Notes: a model not told the origin generated them from the letters alone. A DNA stretch of 64,000 bases from Thauera phenolivorans (GCF_001696715.1 NZ_MBFM01000003.1:34532-98531); one strand, 5' to 3'. Counted from the stretch's first letter, positions 8,849-23,714 are shown. A program made the numbers and translations.

Positions 8849-9133
8849 TCACTGAACGATGTCCACCCGCTCGCGCAGTTCCTTGCCGGCCTTGAAGTGC
8901 GGCACGTACTTTTCGGGTACGTGCACCTTCTCGCCGGATTTCGGATTGCGCCCCACGCGAGGCGGACGGTAATTCAGCGCAAAGCTTCCAAACCCGCGGA
9001 TTTCGATGCGATCACCGCGCACGAGGGCGTCGGTCATCGCATCGAGGATCATCTTGACCGCGTAATCGGCGTCCTTTGCGACCAGTTGCGGAAAACGCTC
9101 CGCCAGCTGGGCGATCAGCTCCGATTTGGTCAT
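8849..9133 (-). CDS. ihfB: Integration host factor subunit beta
   Basis: The 94-residue HU/IHF fold protein bends DNA as a heterodimer with IHF-alpha. [15 protein letters not shown] begins it, [17 protein letters not shown] is the beta-hairpin lead, and [20 protein letters not shown] carries the DNA-intercalating Pro and the arm. The length and the C-terminus ([10 protein letters not shown]) fit IHF-beta rather than HU. It follows rpsA by 11 bases, the conserved cmk-rpsA-ihfB arrangement, and ends in a strong terminator. Confidence 0.96.
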   Translation of the reverse strand: MTKSELIAQLAERFPQLVAKDADYAVKMILDAMTDALVRGDRIEIRGFGSFALNYRPPRVGRNPKSGEKVHVPEKYVPHFKAGKELRERVDIVQ

Positions 9134-9144
9134 GACCGGTCAGA

Positions 9145-10851
9145 TCACTTGTTCTGCTCGTTCAGCTTTGCCTTCAGCAGCGCGCCGAGGTTGGTCGTGC
9201 CCGAAGCAGCGGAGCTCTCCGAGGCCAGCTTCTGCATCGCTTCGCTCTGTTCGACCTGATCCTTGGCGCGAATCGACAGGCTGATCGAACGGGTCTTGCG
9301 ATCGACGTTGATGATCAGGGCCTCGACTTCGTCGCCGACCTTGAACATCGTGGTCAGGTCGTCCACCCGGTGGGCGGCGGCCTCGGAAGCACGCAAGTAG
9401 CCTTCGGCACCGTCCGGCAGCGCAACCACCGCGCCGCGCGCTTCGACCGACTTCACCGTGCCGCGCACGAGGGTGTTCTTCTCGTGGGTGGCGATGAAGC
9501 TGGTGTAGGGATCACCCTCGAGCTGCTTGATGCCAAGCGAGATACGCTCGCGCTCGACGTCGATCGCCAGCACCACGGCCTCGACCTCGTCACCCTTCTT
9601 GAAGCGGCGCACGGCATCCTCGCCCGACTCGCTCCACGACAGGTCGGACAGGTGCACCAGGCCGTCGATACCGCCTTCCAGGCCGATGAACACACCGAAG
9701 TCGGTGATCGACTTGATCTGACCGCGGACCTTGTCGCCCTTCTTGTGGTTGATCGCGAAATCGTCCCACGGGTTGGACATGCACTGCTTCATGCCGAGCG
9801 AGATACGGCGACGGTCTTCGTCGATCTCGAGGATCATGACTTCGACTTCGTCGCCGAGCTGGACGACCTTGGTCGGATGGATGTTCTTGTTGGTCCAGTC
9901 CATCTCGGACACGTGGACCAGGCCCTCGATGCCCTGCTCGACCTCGACGAAGGCGCCGTAGTCGGTGATGTTGGTGACCTTGCCAAACAGTCGGGTGCCC
10001 TGCGGGTAGCGGCGCGAGATGCCGACCCACGGATCTTCGCCCAGCTGCTTGAGGCCCAGGGAAACGCGGTTCTTTTCCTGGTCGAACTTGAGCACCTTGG
10101 CTTCGATCTCGTCACCGACGTTGAGCACTTCGCTCGGGTGACGGACGCGGCGCCAGGCCAGATCGGTGATGTGCAGCAGGCCGTCGATGCCACCGAGGTC
10201 GACGAACGCACCGTAGTCGGTGATGTTCTTGACGATACCCTTGATGACGGTGCCTTCCCTGAGGGTGGAGAGCAGCTTTTCGCGCTCTTCGCCCATCGAC
10301 TCTTCGAGCACAGCACGACGCGAGACGACGACGTTGTTGCGCTTGCGGTCAAGCTTGATGACCTTGAACTCGAATTCCTTGCCCTCGTAGGGGGTGGTGT
10401 CCTTGACCGGACGCATGTCGACCAGCGAGCCGGGCAGGAAGGCGCGGATGCTGTTGGTCATCACGGTCAGGCCGCCCTTGACGCGGCCGGTGATCACGCC
10501 CTTGACGAGCGAGCCTTCGTTGAGCGCCTTCTCGAGGTCGTTCCAGGCGGAGATGCGCTTGGCTTTGTCGCGCGACAGGCGGGTCTCGCCGAAGCCGTCT
10601 TCGAGGGCGTCGATGGCGACGTGGACGAAGTCGCCGACTTCGACTTCGAGTTCGCCACGGTCATTGCGAAACTCTTCGACCGGAACATAGCTTTCGGACT
10701 TCAGGCCGGCATTGACGACGACGAAGTTCTGGTCGATGCGCACCACTTCGGCGGTGATGACTTCGCCGGTACGCATTTCTTGCAGGGCAAGGCTTTCCTC
10801 GAAAAGATCGGCAAAGCTTTCTTCGAAGGAAACGGGGGTGTCAGTGGTCAT
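9145..10851 (-). CDS. rpsA: 30S ribosomal protein S1
   Basis: S1 binds mRNA and brings it to the 30S subunit. The 568-residue product has six S1/OB repeats: two divergent N-terminal ones that dock to the ribosome, then four RNA-binding repeats with recurring [22 protein letters not shown] motifs. The start [20 protein letters not shown] at 10851 fits the family; the much longer open frame upstream is discarded. No Shine-Dalgarno motif precedes this ATG, as in the E. coli gene, where S1 represses its own translation through a structured leader, so similar control is likely. It lies 103 bases after aroA-cmk. Confidence 0.97.
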   Translation of the reverse strand: MTTDTPVSFEESFADLFEESLALQEMRTGEVITAEVVRIDQNFVVVNAGLKSESYVPVEEFRNDRGELEVEVGDFVHVAIDALEDGFGETRLSRDKAKRISAWNDLEKALNEGSLVKGVITGRVKGGLTVMTNSIRAFLPGSLVDMRPVKDTTPYEGKEFEFKVIKLDRKRNNVVVSRRAVLEESMGEEREKLLSTLREGTVIKGIVKNITDYGAFVDLGGIDGLLHITDLAWRRVRHPSEVLNVGDEIEAKVLKFDQEKNRVSLGLKQLGEDPWVGISRRYPQGTRLFGKVTNITDYGAFVEVEQGIEGLVHVSEMDWTNKNIHPTKVVQLGDEVEVMILEIDEDRRRISLGMKQCMSNPWDDFAINHKKGDKVRGQIKSITDFGVFIGLEGGIDGLVHLSDLSWSESGEDAVRRFKKGDEVEAVVLAIDVERERISLGIKQLEGDPYTSFIATHEKNTLVRGTVKSVEARGAVVALPDGAEGYLRASEAAAHRVDDLTTMFKVGDEVEALIINVDRKTRSISLSIRAKDQVEQSEAMQKLASESSAASGTTNLGALLKAKLNEQNK

Positions 10852-10954
10852 AGATTGGAAGAAACCCGGAACCGCCTCGCGGCGGCATGGAAAGTAGGTT
10901 TTAAATTCACACCCCCGGAGCCTGTGCCCCACGGATGCGCGGTTTAGCCGGTCT

Positions 10955-12910
10955 TCAGCCTCTGATCTCGAGACCCCGTTCGCGGGCGAGATCAAGGACA
11001 AAAGCCACGGCTTGCGCGACCCCCATGGAAGTGGTGTCGAGCAGGACCGCGTCCGGCAATTGCTGCAACGGGGCCACGGTGCGGGCCGCGTCACGCGCAT
11101 CCCGCTCCCGAAGATCCTGCAGCAAGTCAATCATACTAGCAGCCAACCCCTTTTCGATCAACTGCTTATAGCGACGTTCCGCACGCGCCTCGGCCGACGC
11201 CGTGAGGAAGATCTTGAGCGCCGAATCGGGGAAGATCACCGAGCCCATGTCCCGCCCTTCGGCAACGAGGCCAGGCGCGGCGCGGTAATCGCGCTGGCGG
11301 TCGAACAGCGCCGCCCGCACCGCCGGCAGCACTGCCACCTTCGAGGCACCCGCTGAACAGGCCTCGCTGCGGATCGCGTCGCCGACATCCTCGCCGTCGA
11401 GCAGGATGCGCCCACCCTCGAAGCGCGCGGGCAAGCAGGCGGCCAGCGCAGCGAGCCGCGGTTCGTCGCCGAGCGCGATGCCCGCCCGCGTCGCCGCATG
11501 CGCGACCAGCCGGTAGAGCGAGCCACTGTCGAGGTGGTGCCAGCCGAGCGCGGCCGCCACCTCGGCGGCGACGGTGCCCTTTCCCGAAGCCGACGGACCG
11601 TCGATCGCGATCACCGGGACCGGCCTCACCACCTGGGCGAAGGCGCGAAAGTAGCCCGGAAAGGTCTTGTTGACGCACTTCGGGTCGTTGATCCGCACCC
11701 GGCAGCCACCCAGGCTCACCAGCGAGAAGCACATCGCCATGCGGTGATCGTCGTAGGTGTCGATGGCGGCCGGGCACAGGCGCGGCGGCGGCGTGACCCG
11801 CAGGTAGTCCGCCCCCTCCTCCACCTCTGCGCCGACCTTGCGCAGCTCGGTCGCCATCGCCGCGATGCGATCCGTCTCCTTCACCCGCCAGCTCGCGATG
11901 TTGCGCAGCCGGCACGGGCCGTCGGCGAACAGCGCCGCCACCGCGAGCGTCATCGCCGCATCGGGAATGTGGTTGAGGTCGAGATCGAAGGCCTTCAACC
12001 GGCCCTCCGCAGGCGCCCGAGCCTCGATCCAGTTGTCGCCCATCGCGACCCGGGCACCGAGCTGCGCGAGCGCCTCCGCGAAGCGCACGTCGCCCTGGAT
12101 GCTGTTCACGCCCACCCCTTCGACCCGCACCGGACCGCCGCCGATCGCGCCGGCGGCGAGAAAGTAGGACGCGGACGAGGCATCGCCCTCGACGAAGACG
12201 GTGCCCGGACTGCGGTAGCGCACTCCGCCCGGGACGACGAAGCGCGACCAGTCCTCGCGCTCGACGCGCACGCCGAAGCGTGCCATCAATTCGAGGGTGA
12301 TCGCGATGTAGGGCCTTGAGATCAGCTCGCCGACGACCTCGACCGTGGTCTCGACCCCGCTCAGCGGCAGCGCCATCAGCAGCGCGGTAAGGAACTGGCT
12401 GGAGACGTCGCCGCGCACCCGCACCACGCCGCCCGCGCGCAGGCTCGCCGGACGCACCAGCAGCGGCGGATAGCCTTCGTTGCCGAGGCAGCTGATGTCG
12501 GCGCCAAGCTGGCGCAGGGCGTCGACCAGGTCGCCGATCGGCCGCTCGTGCATGCGCGGCACCCCGGACAGTCGGTACTCGCCCGCTGACAGCGCGAGCG
12601 CCGCGGTCAGCGGCCGGAAGGCGGTCCCGGCGTTGCCGAGGAAGAGCTCGGCACGCTTGACCGGGAAAGGTCCGCCGACGCCGCGCACGCGATAGCGATT
12701 GGCTTCCTCCGCGCCGGACCACTCGATGCCGAGCGCGCTGAGCGCCTCGAGCATGCGCTCGACGTCGTCGGACGCGAGCAGGTCGCGGATGTCGGTTTCG
12801 CCTTCCGCCAGCGCGGCCAGCAGCAGCACACGGTTGGAGATGCTCTTCGAGCCCGGCAGGCGGACGCTGCCCGCGGCGCCGAGCATCGGCGGCAGATCGA
12901 GAAATTCCAT
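10955..12910 (-). CDS. aroA-cmk: Fused EPSP synthase and cytidylate kinase (AroA-Cmk)
   Basis: One uninterrupted frame of 651 codons. Residues 1-427 are 3-phosphoshikimate 1-carboxyvinyltransferase (shikimate pathway): [10 protein letters not shown] near residue 20, [15 protein letters not shown] near 92, [13 protein letters not shown] near the end, then [14 protein letters not shown]. Residues 428-651 are CMP/dCMP kinase: [14 protein letters not shown] (P-loop), [10 protein letters not shown] and [21 protein letters not shown]. coli AroA is 427 residues and Cmk 227, so both partners are full length and joined with no linker and no stop. Start [10 protein letters not shown] at 12910 aligns with E. 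coli AroA; an adjacent ATG (12913) and a GTG (12937) are alternatives. Cmk normally lies between aroA and rpsA, so the fusion keeps gene order. Confidence 0.93.
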   Translation of the reverse strand: MEFLDLPPMLGAAGSVRLPGSKSISNRVLLLAALAEGETDIRDLLASDDVERMLEALSALGIEWSGAEEANRYRVRGVGGPFPVKRAELFLGNAGTAFRPLTAALALSAGEYRLSGVPRMHERPIGDLVDALRQLGADISCLGNEGYPPLLVRPASLRAGGVVRVRGDVSSQFLTALLMALPLSGVETTVEVVGELISRPYIAITLELMARFGVRVEREDWSRFVVPGGVRYRSPGTVFVEGDASSASYFLAAGAIGGGPVRVEGVGVNSIQGDVRFAEALAQLGARVAMGDNWIEARAPAEGRLKAFDLDLNHIPDAAMTLAVAALFADGPCRLRNIASWRVKETDRIAAMATELRKVGAEVEEGADYLRVTPPPRLCPAAIDTYDDHRMAMCFSLVSLGGCRVRINDPKCVNKTFPGYFRAFAQVVRPVPVIAIDGPSASGKGTVAAEVAAALGWHHLDSGSLYRLVAHAATRAGIALGDEPRLAALAACLPARFEGGRILLDGEDVGDAIRSEACSAGASKVAVLPAVRAALFDRQRDYRAAPGLVAEGRDMGSVIFPDSALKIFLTASAEARAERRYKQLIEKGLAASMIDLLQDLRERDARDAARTVAPLQQLPDAVLLDTTSMGVAQAVAFVLDLARERGLEIRG

Positions 12911-12929
12911 CATCGCCTCGCGCAGGGAA

Positions 12930-13823
12930 TCATTCACCGGAATGAGAGTTGATCGGCAGGCCCTCGCCCCATGCCACGCGCGCGCGCCGGGCGAAGTCGA
13001 ACACCTGCTCGAGCCCGCCGCCATCGCCCGCCTCGAGCAGGTCGCGAAGACGGCCGAGCTCGACCACGTACTGGTCGAGTTCACCGAGCAGGGCCACCCG
13101 GTTGGCGAGGCAGATATCGCGCCACATCTCCGGATGGCTGGCGGCAATGCGGGTGAAGTCGCGGAAACCGCCGGCGGCGTGCGAGAAGAGCAGCTCGGCG
13201 TTCGGGCGACGGGCGAGGTCCTCGACCAAACCGAAGGCGAGCAAGTGCGGCAGATGGCTGACCGCGGCGAAGACCTGATCGTGCTCGGGCGGCGACATGT
13301 CGACCACGGTCGCGCCGCAGGCCGCCCACGCCGCCCTGACCCGTTCTACCGCATCGGGGGCATTGGCGCACAAGGGCGTCAGCACCACCTTTCGCCCATC
13401 GTAAAGCTCGGCGAAGGCGGCCTCCGGCCCACTCTTCTCGGCGCCGGCGATCGGATGCGCCGGCACGACGTTGGCGAGGTGGGCGCCGAGCCGGCGTTCG
13501 ATCGCCGCGACCACATCGCGCTTGGTGCTGCCGGCGTCGGTGACCAGGGTGCCGGGACGCAGATGGGGCGCCATCGCCGCCATGATCGGGTCCATCTGGC
13601 CGACCGGCGCGGCGAGCAGGACCATGTCCGCGTCGACCAGCGCCTCGGCCCAGTCGGACGCGATCCCGTCGATGATGCCAAGCCCACGCGCGCACTCGAG
13701 CGTGGCACGACTGCGCCCGATCCCGACCACACTGCCAACCACGCCGGCGCGCTTGAGCGCCAGCGCGAAGGAGCCGCCGATGAGGCCGACGCCGCAGACG
13801 ACGAGTTTGCCGATCGCTGCCAT
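12930..13823 (-). CDS. tyrA: Prephenate dehydrogenase
   Basis: A 297-residue NAD(P)-dependent enzyme of tyrosine synthesis. The N-terminal Rossmann motif is [16 protein letters not shown] (residues 8-23). The family motifs follow: [29 protein letters not shown] (substrate-binding histidine) and [16 protein letters not shown]. There is no fused chorismate mutase domain; that activity is supplied by pheA. ATG at 13823 follows GGAG by 3 bases. The gene lies between hisC (17-base gap) and aroA. Confidence 0.94.
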   Translation of the reverse strand: MAAIGKLVVCGVGLIGGSFALALKRAGVVGSVVGIGRSRATLECARGLGIIDGIASDWAEALVDADMVLLAAPVGQMDPIMAAMAPHLRPGTLVTDAGSTKRDVVAAIERRLGAHLANVVPAHPIAGAEKSGPEAAFAELYDGRKVVLTPLCANAPDAVERVRAAWAACGATVVDMSPPEHDQVFAAVSHLPHLLAFGLVEDLARRPNAELLFSHAAGGFRDFTRIAASHPEMWRDICLANRVALLGELDQYVVELGRLRDLLEAGDGGGLEQVFDFARRARVAWGEGLPINSHSGE

Positions 13824-13840
13824 CCGCTCCGCGCCCCCGC

Positions 13841-14938
13841 TCAGCCGAGCGCCTTGCGCAACGCCTCGATGAAGCGCGCGTTCTCTTCGGGCAGGCCGAT
13901 CGACACCCGCAGCCACTCCGGCATGCCGTAACCCGCGATCGGACGCACGATGACGCCCTGGCGCAGCAGCGCGAGATTGACGCCCGCCGCATCGCCGACC
14001 TTGAAGGTGACGAAATTGGCCGCCGACGGAATCCACTCGAGGCCGAGTTCGGCGAGGGCCTCGGTGAGCTGCTTCATGCCGCGACGGTTGATCTCGGCGC
14101 TGCGCGCGATGAACTCCTCGTCGCCGAGCGCCGCCTCGGCCGCCGCCAGCGCGACGCTGGAGACGTTGAAGGGCTGGCGCACACGGTTCATCAGGTCGGC
14201 CACCTCGGGGTGAGCGATACCGTAGCCGACACGCAGGCCCGCGAGGCCATAGGCCTTGGAGAAAGTGCGCGAGATCAGCAGGTTGGGGAAGCGCGCCAGC
14301 CATGCGAGCGCGTCATAGCGCTGTCCGGCGTCGAGGTACTCGGTGTAGGCCTCGTCCAGCACGACCAGGACCTGGGCCGGCACGCGCTCGAGGAAGCCCT
14401 CGAGCGCGGCCCCGCTGACCAGCGTGCCGGTCGGGTTGTTCGGGTTGGCGATGAAGACGATGCGGGTGTCGGGCTCGATCGCCGCGAGCATCGCCTCAAG
14501 GTCGTGGCCGAAGTGCTTCGCCGCCACCTCGATGCACTTCGCGCCGGTGGCGTTGGTCGCCAGCGGATAGACGGCGAAGGCGTGCTGCGAGAACACCGAG
14601 GAACGCCCGGGCGCGAGAAAGGTGCGCGCCGCCAGCTCGATGATGTCGTTCGAGCCGTTGCCGATCACCAGCCGCTCGGGGGCGAGGTCGAACTTGCGCG
14701 ACAGCGCCGCCTTGAGCGCGAAGGCGTTGCCATCCGGATAGCGGGCGAGATCGCCGAGCGACTGCTGCGCGGCATCGCGCGCCGCGGCACTCATGCCCAG
14801 CGGGTTCTCGTTGGAGGCGAGCTTGACGATGCTCGCCTCGATCAGGTTCATCTCGCGCGCGAGTTCGGAGATCGGCTTGCCCGGCTGGTAGGGCGTGATC
14901 GAACGGATGTAGTCCGGGGCCTGGTTGGCGACGGTCAT
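13841..14938 (-). CDS. hisC: Histidinol-phosphate aminotransferase
   Basis: A 365-residue fold-type I PLP aminotransferase. The features are KLASNENPLGMS, the substrate stretch NGSNDIIELAAR, FIANPNNPTGTLV, VVLDEAYTEYLD and the PLP lysine in SRTFSKAYGLAGLRVGYG. HisC-type enzymes placed in aromatic operons (pheA-hisC-tyrA) can also transaminate aromatic 2-oxo acids, so this copy may serve phenylalanine and tyrosine synthesis as well as histidine. ATG at 14938 follows AAGGAGC. The gene follows pheA by 17 bases. Confidence 0.93.
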   Translation of the reverse strand: MTVANQAPDYIRSITPYQPGKPISELAREMNLIEASIVKLASNENPLGMSAAARDAAQQSLGDLARYPDGNAFALKAALSRKFDLAPERLVIGNGSNDIIELAARTFLAPGRSSVFSQHAFAVYPLATNATGAKCIEVAAKHFGHDLEAMLAAIEPDTRIVFIANPNNPTGTLVSGAALEGFLERVPAQVLVVLDEAYTEYLDAGQRYDALAWLARFPNLLISRTFSKAYGLAGLRVGYGIAHPEVADLMNRVRQPFNVSSVALAAAEAALGDEEFIARSAEINRRGMKQLTEALAELGLEWIPSAANFVTFKVGDAAGVNLALLRQGVIVRPIAGYGMPEWLRVSIGLPEENARFIEALRKALG

Positions 14939-14955
14939 TTGCAGCTCCTTGGTTC

Positions 14956-16020
14956 TCAGATCGCGGCCACCGGGTAGGAGCCGAGCACCTTCACGAAGGC
15001 GGCACGCTCGTCGAGCTCCCTGAGCGCCGCGGCGACCGCCGCGTCCTCGCGATGACCCTTGAAATCGACGTAGAAGACGTATTCCCACAGCCCCGCGCGT
15101 GCGGGGCGCGACTGCAGGTTGCTCATGTCCACGCCGTGGCGGGCGAGCGGCTCGAGCAGGGTATGCACCGCGCCCGGGCGGTTCGGGGTGGACAGCACCA
15201 GCGAGGTGCGATCATCGCCCGAGGGGCCGGCGTCGTGTTCGGCAATCACGAGGAAGCGGGTCGAGTTGCCCGGATCGTCCTCGATGTTGGCGGCGAGGAT
15301 CTTCAGCCCGTAGAGCTCGGCGGCGGCTTCGCCCGCGATCGCGCAGGATTCGGGATCCTCGGACGCCATGCGCGCCGCCTCGGCATTGCTCGACACCGGA
15401 ATCCGCGGCAGGTGCGGCAGGGTGCGGTTGAGCCATTCGTGGCACTGGGCGAGCGACTGCGCGTGGGAGTAGATCCGCCGCGCGGCGCCGATGCCGTCGG
15501 CCTGCGACATCAGTTGCTGGTGGATGCGCAGCTTCACCTCGCCACAGACCTTGAGCGGATTGGCGAGCAGCAGGTCGAGCGTGCCGCCGACCGCGCCTTC
15601 GGTGGAATTTTCCACCGGCACCACGCCGTAGTCGGCATTACCCGCCTCGACCGCGCGGAACACGTCCTCGATCGTCGCCAGCGGGATGAAATTCGGCGCC
15701 GAGCCGAAGTGCTTGCGGCTCGCGCTCTCGGAGAAGGTGCCCGCCGGACCGAGATAGGCGACCCTGAGCGGCTGCTCGAGCGCGAGGCAGGCCGACATGA
15801 CCTCGCGGAAGATCTTCTTCACCGCCTCGGGCGGCAATGGGCCGGGATTGATCTCGGCCAGCCGGCGCAGCACCTGGGCCTCGCGTTCGGGGCGGTAGAC
15901 GTTGCCGTGCTTGATCTCGCCGACGCGCTGCGCGCACTTGGCGCGCTCGCTGAGGCGGGCGAGGATTTCCTCGTCGAGGTGGTCGATGCGGTTACGCAGG
16001 TTAAGCAGTTCGTCGCTCAT
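14956..16020 (-). CDS. pheA: Bifunctional chorismate mutase/prephenate dehydratase
   Basis: A 354-residue enzyme converting chorismate through prephenate to phenylpyruvate. Residues 1-85 are an AroQ-type mutase helical domain (LLNLRNRIDHLDEEILARL, then RPEREAQVLRRL). Residues 87-270 are the dehydratase (VAYLGPAGTFSESASRKHFG, VVPVENSTEGAVGGTLDLL, and the STRFLVI motif). The C-terminal ACT domain (SLVLSTPNRPGAVHTLLEPL, SRPARAGLWEYVFYVD) gives feedback inhibition by phenylalanine. It lies between serC and hisC in one transcription unit. Confidence 0.96.
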   Translation of the reverse strand: MSDELLNLRNRIDHLDEEILARLSERAKCAQRVGEIKHGNVYRPEREAQVLRRLAEINPGPLPPEAVKKIFREVMSACLALEQPLRVAYLGPAGTFSESASRKHFGSAPNFIPLATIEDVFRAVEAGNADYGVVPVENSTEGAVGGTLDLLLANPLKVCGEVKLRIHQQLMSQADGIGAARRIYSHAQSLAQCHEWLNRTLPHLPRIPVSSNAEAARMASEDPESCAIAGEAAAELYGLKILAANIEDDPGNSTRFLVIAEHDAGPSGDDRTSLVLSTPNRPGAVHTLLEPLARHGVDMSNLQSRPARAGLWEYVFYVDFKGHREDAAVAAALRELDERAAFVKVLGSYPVAAI

Positions 16021-16079
16021 GCTCGATCGTCAGTCCAGTCCGATAGTGTGTCGTGCGTGGCTCGCCCGGGCGCTCGGGC

Positions 16080-17173
16080 TCAGGCCTTGCGCGCGGCGAA
16101 GTCGCGCATGAAATCCACCAGCGCCTGAACGCCGGCGAGCGGCATCGCATTGTAGATCGACGCCCGCATGCCGCCGACCGACTTGTGGCCCTTGAGCTGG
16201 ACCAGGCCCGCGGCCGTCGCCTCGGCGAGAAAGGCCGCATCGAGCGCCTCGTCCTTCAGGAAGAAGGGTACGTTCATGCGCGAGCGGCACGCCGGGTCGA
16301 CCCGATTCTCGTAGAAGTCGCTGGCGTCGAGGAAGTCGTACAGCAGCTTCGCCTTGGCGACATTGCTCGCCTCGACCGCGGCCACGCCGCCTTGCCGCTT
16401 GAGCCACTGGAACACCAGGCCGGCGACGTAGATCGCGTAGGTCGGCGGTGTGTTGTACATCGAGCCGTGTTCGGCGAGCACCTTGAAGTCGAACACGGTC
16501 GGACAGTGTGGCATCGCGCGCCCGAGCAGGTCCTCGCGCACGATGACGATGGTGAGCCCGGCGGGGCCGATGTTCTTCTGCGCGCCGGCGAAGATCAGGC
16601 CGTACTTCGAGACATCGATGGCGCGCGACAGGATGTGCGAGGACATATCGGCGACCACCGGCACCTCGGCGTGCCCGATGCCGGCGAGGTCCGGCTCGAA
16701 GGGGTATTCGACGCCGCCGATGGTCTCGTTGGTGCAGACGAACAGGTAGGCGGGATCGTGCGACAGGCGCCATGCCGCCATCGGCGGCACGCTGGTGAAG
16801 CCGCTCGGCTCGGCGCTCGCCGCGAGGTGCGCCTCGCCGTACTTGCGCGCCTCCTTGAGCGACTTGGTCGACCACGAGCCGGTGACGACGTAGTCCGCCA
16901 CGCCCTTGTCGCCGATCAGGTTCATCGGGATGATCGCGTTGAGCGCGATCGCCCCGCCCTGCATGAACAGGATGCGGTAGTTCGTCGGCACCGCGAGCAG
17001 CTCGCGCAGGTCGGCCTCGGCCTGCGCGGCGATCGCGGTGAACGCCTCGCCGCGATGGCTCATCTCCATCACGCCCATGCCGGCGCCGTGCCAGTCGAGC
17101 ATCTCGGCGGCGGCCTGCCTCAGCACCTCCTCGGGCAGCGCCGCGGGTCCGGCGCTGAAGTTCCACACGCGAC

Positions 17174-17177
<4 letters not shown>
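16080..17177 (-). CDS. serC: Phosphoserine aminotransferase
   Basis: A 365-residue class V PLP aminotransferase of serine and pyridoxal phosphate synthesis. [17 protein letters not shown] opens it; [10 protein letters not shown] and [19 protein letters not shown] are typical, and the PLP lysine is in [20 protein letters not shown]. The start is a GTG (17177) that overlaps the gyrA stop by four bases (GTGA), so its translation is probably coupled to gyrA. A shorter start would remove the family N-terminus. Confidence 0.96.
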
Positions 17178-19786
<2,609 letters not shown>

Positions 19787-19904
19787 GCTCGGCAGCGGTG
19801 AAAGCCGCTTGAATCAAAAGGGTGGAATGGTAACACGCGCACCCCCTCGCACGCCTTCGCGCCAGGCGGCGGCGGCGTGCGCGGCGTCCGGCGTGCGCAC
19901 GTTC

Positions 19905-20888
19905 TCAGAAGCGCATCTCGACGCCTGCGCCGAGCGCCCAGCTGCGTTCGCGCTCCTCGTCCTCCTCGTCCTGTGGCCAGTAGTGCCCCACGATCAGCTC
20001 GCCGATCAGCCAGCGACGCAGCACCGGCTGCTGCCACTTGAGCCTCACCCCGTACTCGCCGACATCGTGGCGCGAGCCGGTCTCGCCGGTAATGACGAGT
20101 TCGGTCGACAGCAGGCGGTCGTCGCCGTAGGACTTGAAGGCGCCGAGGCTCGACCCCCATGCGAAATCGTTGGTCTCCTCGGTGATGGTCACCCCGTTCT
20201 GCCACCGGAACGCGAGCGTCGGCGTGCGCAGGTGCTCGTAGTCGAGCGAGGTGGTCGAGCCGAAGCCGTCGTGCACCCGCCAGAACACCGTCTCGCGGAA
20301 CTGCAGGTGGTTCCGCTCGGAAAGGCGCCAGTCGTGCAGGTAACGCGCCTGCGCATAGACCTTGTAGGCGCTGCGAACGCCGATGCGGAAATCGAGGTTA
20401 TCGCGCAGCAGCAGGCCGAGCCCTGCGAAGGCCGTCTGGTCGTCGCTGCGATCGGTCTTGAGCAGCTGCTGCTCGCGCGTGAAGGCCTCGGGCCGGTCGC
20501 TGACCAGTTCCTCCTCGTTCTCCTGACCGAAGAAGAAGTAGGCCTTGTCGCGCAGGTTCGGCAACTCGACCCGGGCACGGAAACGCACGTTGAAGTCCCA
20601 GCCGTCGTCCTGCCGCCACAGCGAGCGCACCGCAAAGCGGCCAGCGGTCACGCTGCCGCCATCCTCGAACGGGCGCTCGCCGAACCAGCTGTTGATTCCG
20701 CTCGCCAGCCACTCGGTGGCCGATCGCATCGAGGCCCGGCTGGTGTCGAGCATATCGTCGTCTTCGGCCGCCGCGTCCTCGACGACCGTTTGCGGGGACG
20801 AATCGGGCTCGGGGTTAGCCGCGAGCGCAGTCGAAGCAGCCATGGATAGCATCAGTGCGAGCGAGGATGAATGAAGAAGGGACGGCAA
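19905..20888 (-). CDS. Unrecognised outer-membrane beta-barrel protein
   Basis: I do not recognise the family. The 327-residue product has a signal peptide (SLLHSSSLALMLSMAASTALA, cut near residue 23), a short acidic linker (VVEDAAAEDDDMLD), and then about 270 residues of alternating polar and aromatic strands such as FNVRFRARVELPN, LDFRIGVRSAYKVYAQARYL and HLQFRETVFWRV. It ends in WALGAGVEMRF, and a terminal Phe is the usual signal for barrel insertion. I chose TTG at 20888, which follows CCGGAG by 9 bases and makes the signal peptide start correctly; an ATG at about 20852 would lose its first half. It is divergent from grpE and downstream of nothing on its strand, so it is probably a single-gene unit. 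Confidence 0.72.
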   Translation of the reverse strand: MPSLLHSSSLALMLSMAASTALAANPEPDSSPQTVVEDAAAEDDDMLDTSRASMRSATEWLASGINSWFGERPFEDGGSVTAGRFAVRSLWRQDDGWDFNVRFRARVELPNLRDKAYFFFGQENEEELVSDRPEAFTREQQLLKTDRSDDQTAFAGLGLLLRDNLDFRIGVRSAYKVYAQARYLHDWRLSERNHLQFRETVFWRVHDGFGSTTSLDYEHLRTPTLAFRWQNGVTITEETNDFAWGSSLGAFKSYGDDRLLSTELVITGETGSRHDVGEYGVRLKWQQPVLRRWLIGELIVGHYWPQDEEDEERERSWALGAGVEMRF

Positions 20889-21042
20889 GATCGGAAGCTC
20901 CGGTTGGGCGCCGCCAGCCAGTCGGGGCGAGCCGGCGCATGATCCGGCCCGCCGCACACGGGCCACGCCGTCATATTGCCATCGGCGTGCCCCACGGAGA
21001 ACCGGGCAACGGGTGCGCGCCAGACAAAAATTCGGTCGCCCT

Positions 21043-21070
21043 CTTGAAAACCGGTCCGCCGACCCCAGTT
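21043..21070 (+). promoter_or_regulatory. Heat-shock (sigma32) promoter of grpE
   Basis: CTTGAAA at 21043-21049 and CCCCAGTT at 21063-21070, 13 bp apart, closely match the sigma32 consensus CTTGAAA-N11-16-CCCCATNT. It ends 38 bases before the grpE ATG. This spacing is identical to that of the promoter upstream of dnaK. Confidence 0.82.
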
Positions 21071-21108
21071 GAATCGCGGTCCGACGGAATACACAGGGAG
21101 CAAGGCCA

Positions 21109-21687
21109 ATGCAGGAACCGAAACAGCAGCAGGACACGCCCGAGATCGAAGACAAGCCGATCGAGCAGGTCGATGCCGCATCCGAGGCGACCGAGGCCAG
21201 CGATCCGCACGTTGCCGACGTCGTCCCCAGCCTCCAGGAGAGCCTGCGCCAGGCCGAACTCAAGGCCGAGGAACACCATGACGCGTGGCTGCGCGCGAAG
21301 GCCGAGACCGAGAACGTGCGCCGCCGCGCGCAGGAGGACATCCTGAAGGCCTCCCGGTTCGCCGCCGACAAGTTCGCGACCGCACTGCTGCCGGTCAAGG
21401 ACAGTCTGGAAGCCGCGCTCGCTACCGAGAACCAGACCCTGGAGAGCCTGCGCGAAGGCGTCGAGCTGACCCTGCGCCAGCTGGTATCGGCCTTCGCCAG
21501 TGCCAGCCTCGCCGAGGAAAACCCGATGGGCCAGAAGTTCGACCCCAACAAGCATCAGGCGATGGGCATGGTCGAGGCCGAAGGCGTGCCGAACACCGTG
21601 GTCCACGTACTGCAGAAGGGCTACCTGCTGCACGACCGGGTGATCCGCCCGGCGATGGTGATGGTCTCGAAGGCCAAAGCCGAATAA
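21109..21687 (+). CDS. grpE: Nucleotide exchange factor GrpE
   Basis: A 192-residue dimeric factor that releases ADP from DnaK. An acidic, Gln-rich N-terminus (about 45 residues) precedes a long coiled coil ([20 protein letters not shown], then [11 protein letters not shown]) and a C-terminal beta domain with the family signature [20 protein letters not shown] and [23 protein letters not shown] at 21109 follows AAGG with normal spacing. It is the first gene of grpE-dnaK-dnaJ and has its own sigma32 promoter. Confidence 0.97.
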   Translation: MQEPKQQQDTPEIEDKPIEQVDAASEATEASDPHVADVVPSLQESLRQAELKAEEHHDAWLRAKAETENVRRRAQEDILKASRFAADKFATALLPVKDSLEAALATENQTLESLREGVELTLRQLVSAFASASLAEENPMGQKFDPNKHQAMGMVEAEGVPNTVVHVLQKGYLLHDRVIRPAMVMVSKAKAE

Positions 21688-21699
21688 GTGTGCGACCGG

Positions 21700-21727
21700 C
21701 TTGAAAGCCGGTGGGCGAACCCCATAT
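21700..21727 (+). promoter_or_regulatory. Heat-shock (sigma32) promoter of dnaK
   Basis: CTTGAAA (21700-21706) and CCCCATAT (21720-21727), spaced 13 bp, match the sigma32 consensus essentially perfectly. The -35 box is the loop side of an inverted repeat, ACCGGC-TTGAAA-GCCGGT (21695-21712), immediately after the grpE stop. The dnaK ATG is 58 bases downstream of the -10 box. Confidence 0.88.
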
Positions 21728-21785
21728 TCGCATCAGGCCGGGCCGAGGCGTCCGGCATCGAAATCAAACATCCAGAGGAAAACAC

Positions 21786-23714
<1,929 letters not shown>

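Noticed and set aside
9370..10947. 525-codon open frame opposite rpsA
   Set aside because: Repetitive because S1 repeats are repetitive; no start context and no family.
11621..11635. Separate cmk gene starting at internal GTG
   Set aside because: There is no stop codon ending aroA before it and no ribosome-binding site, so a fused protein is the simplest reading; internal initiation is noted as untested.
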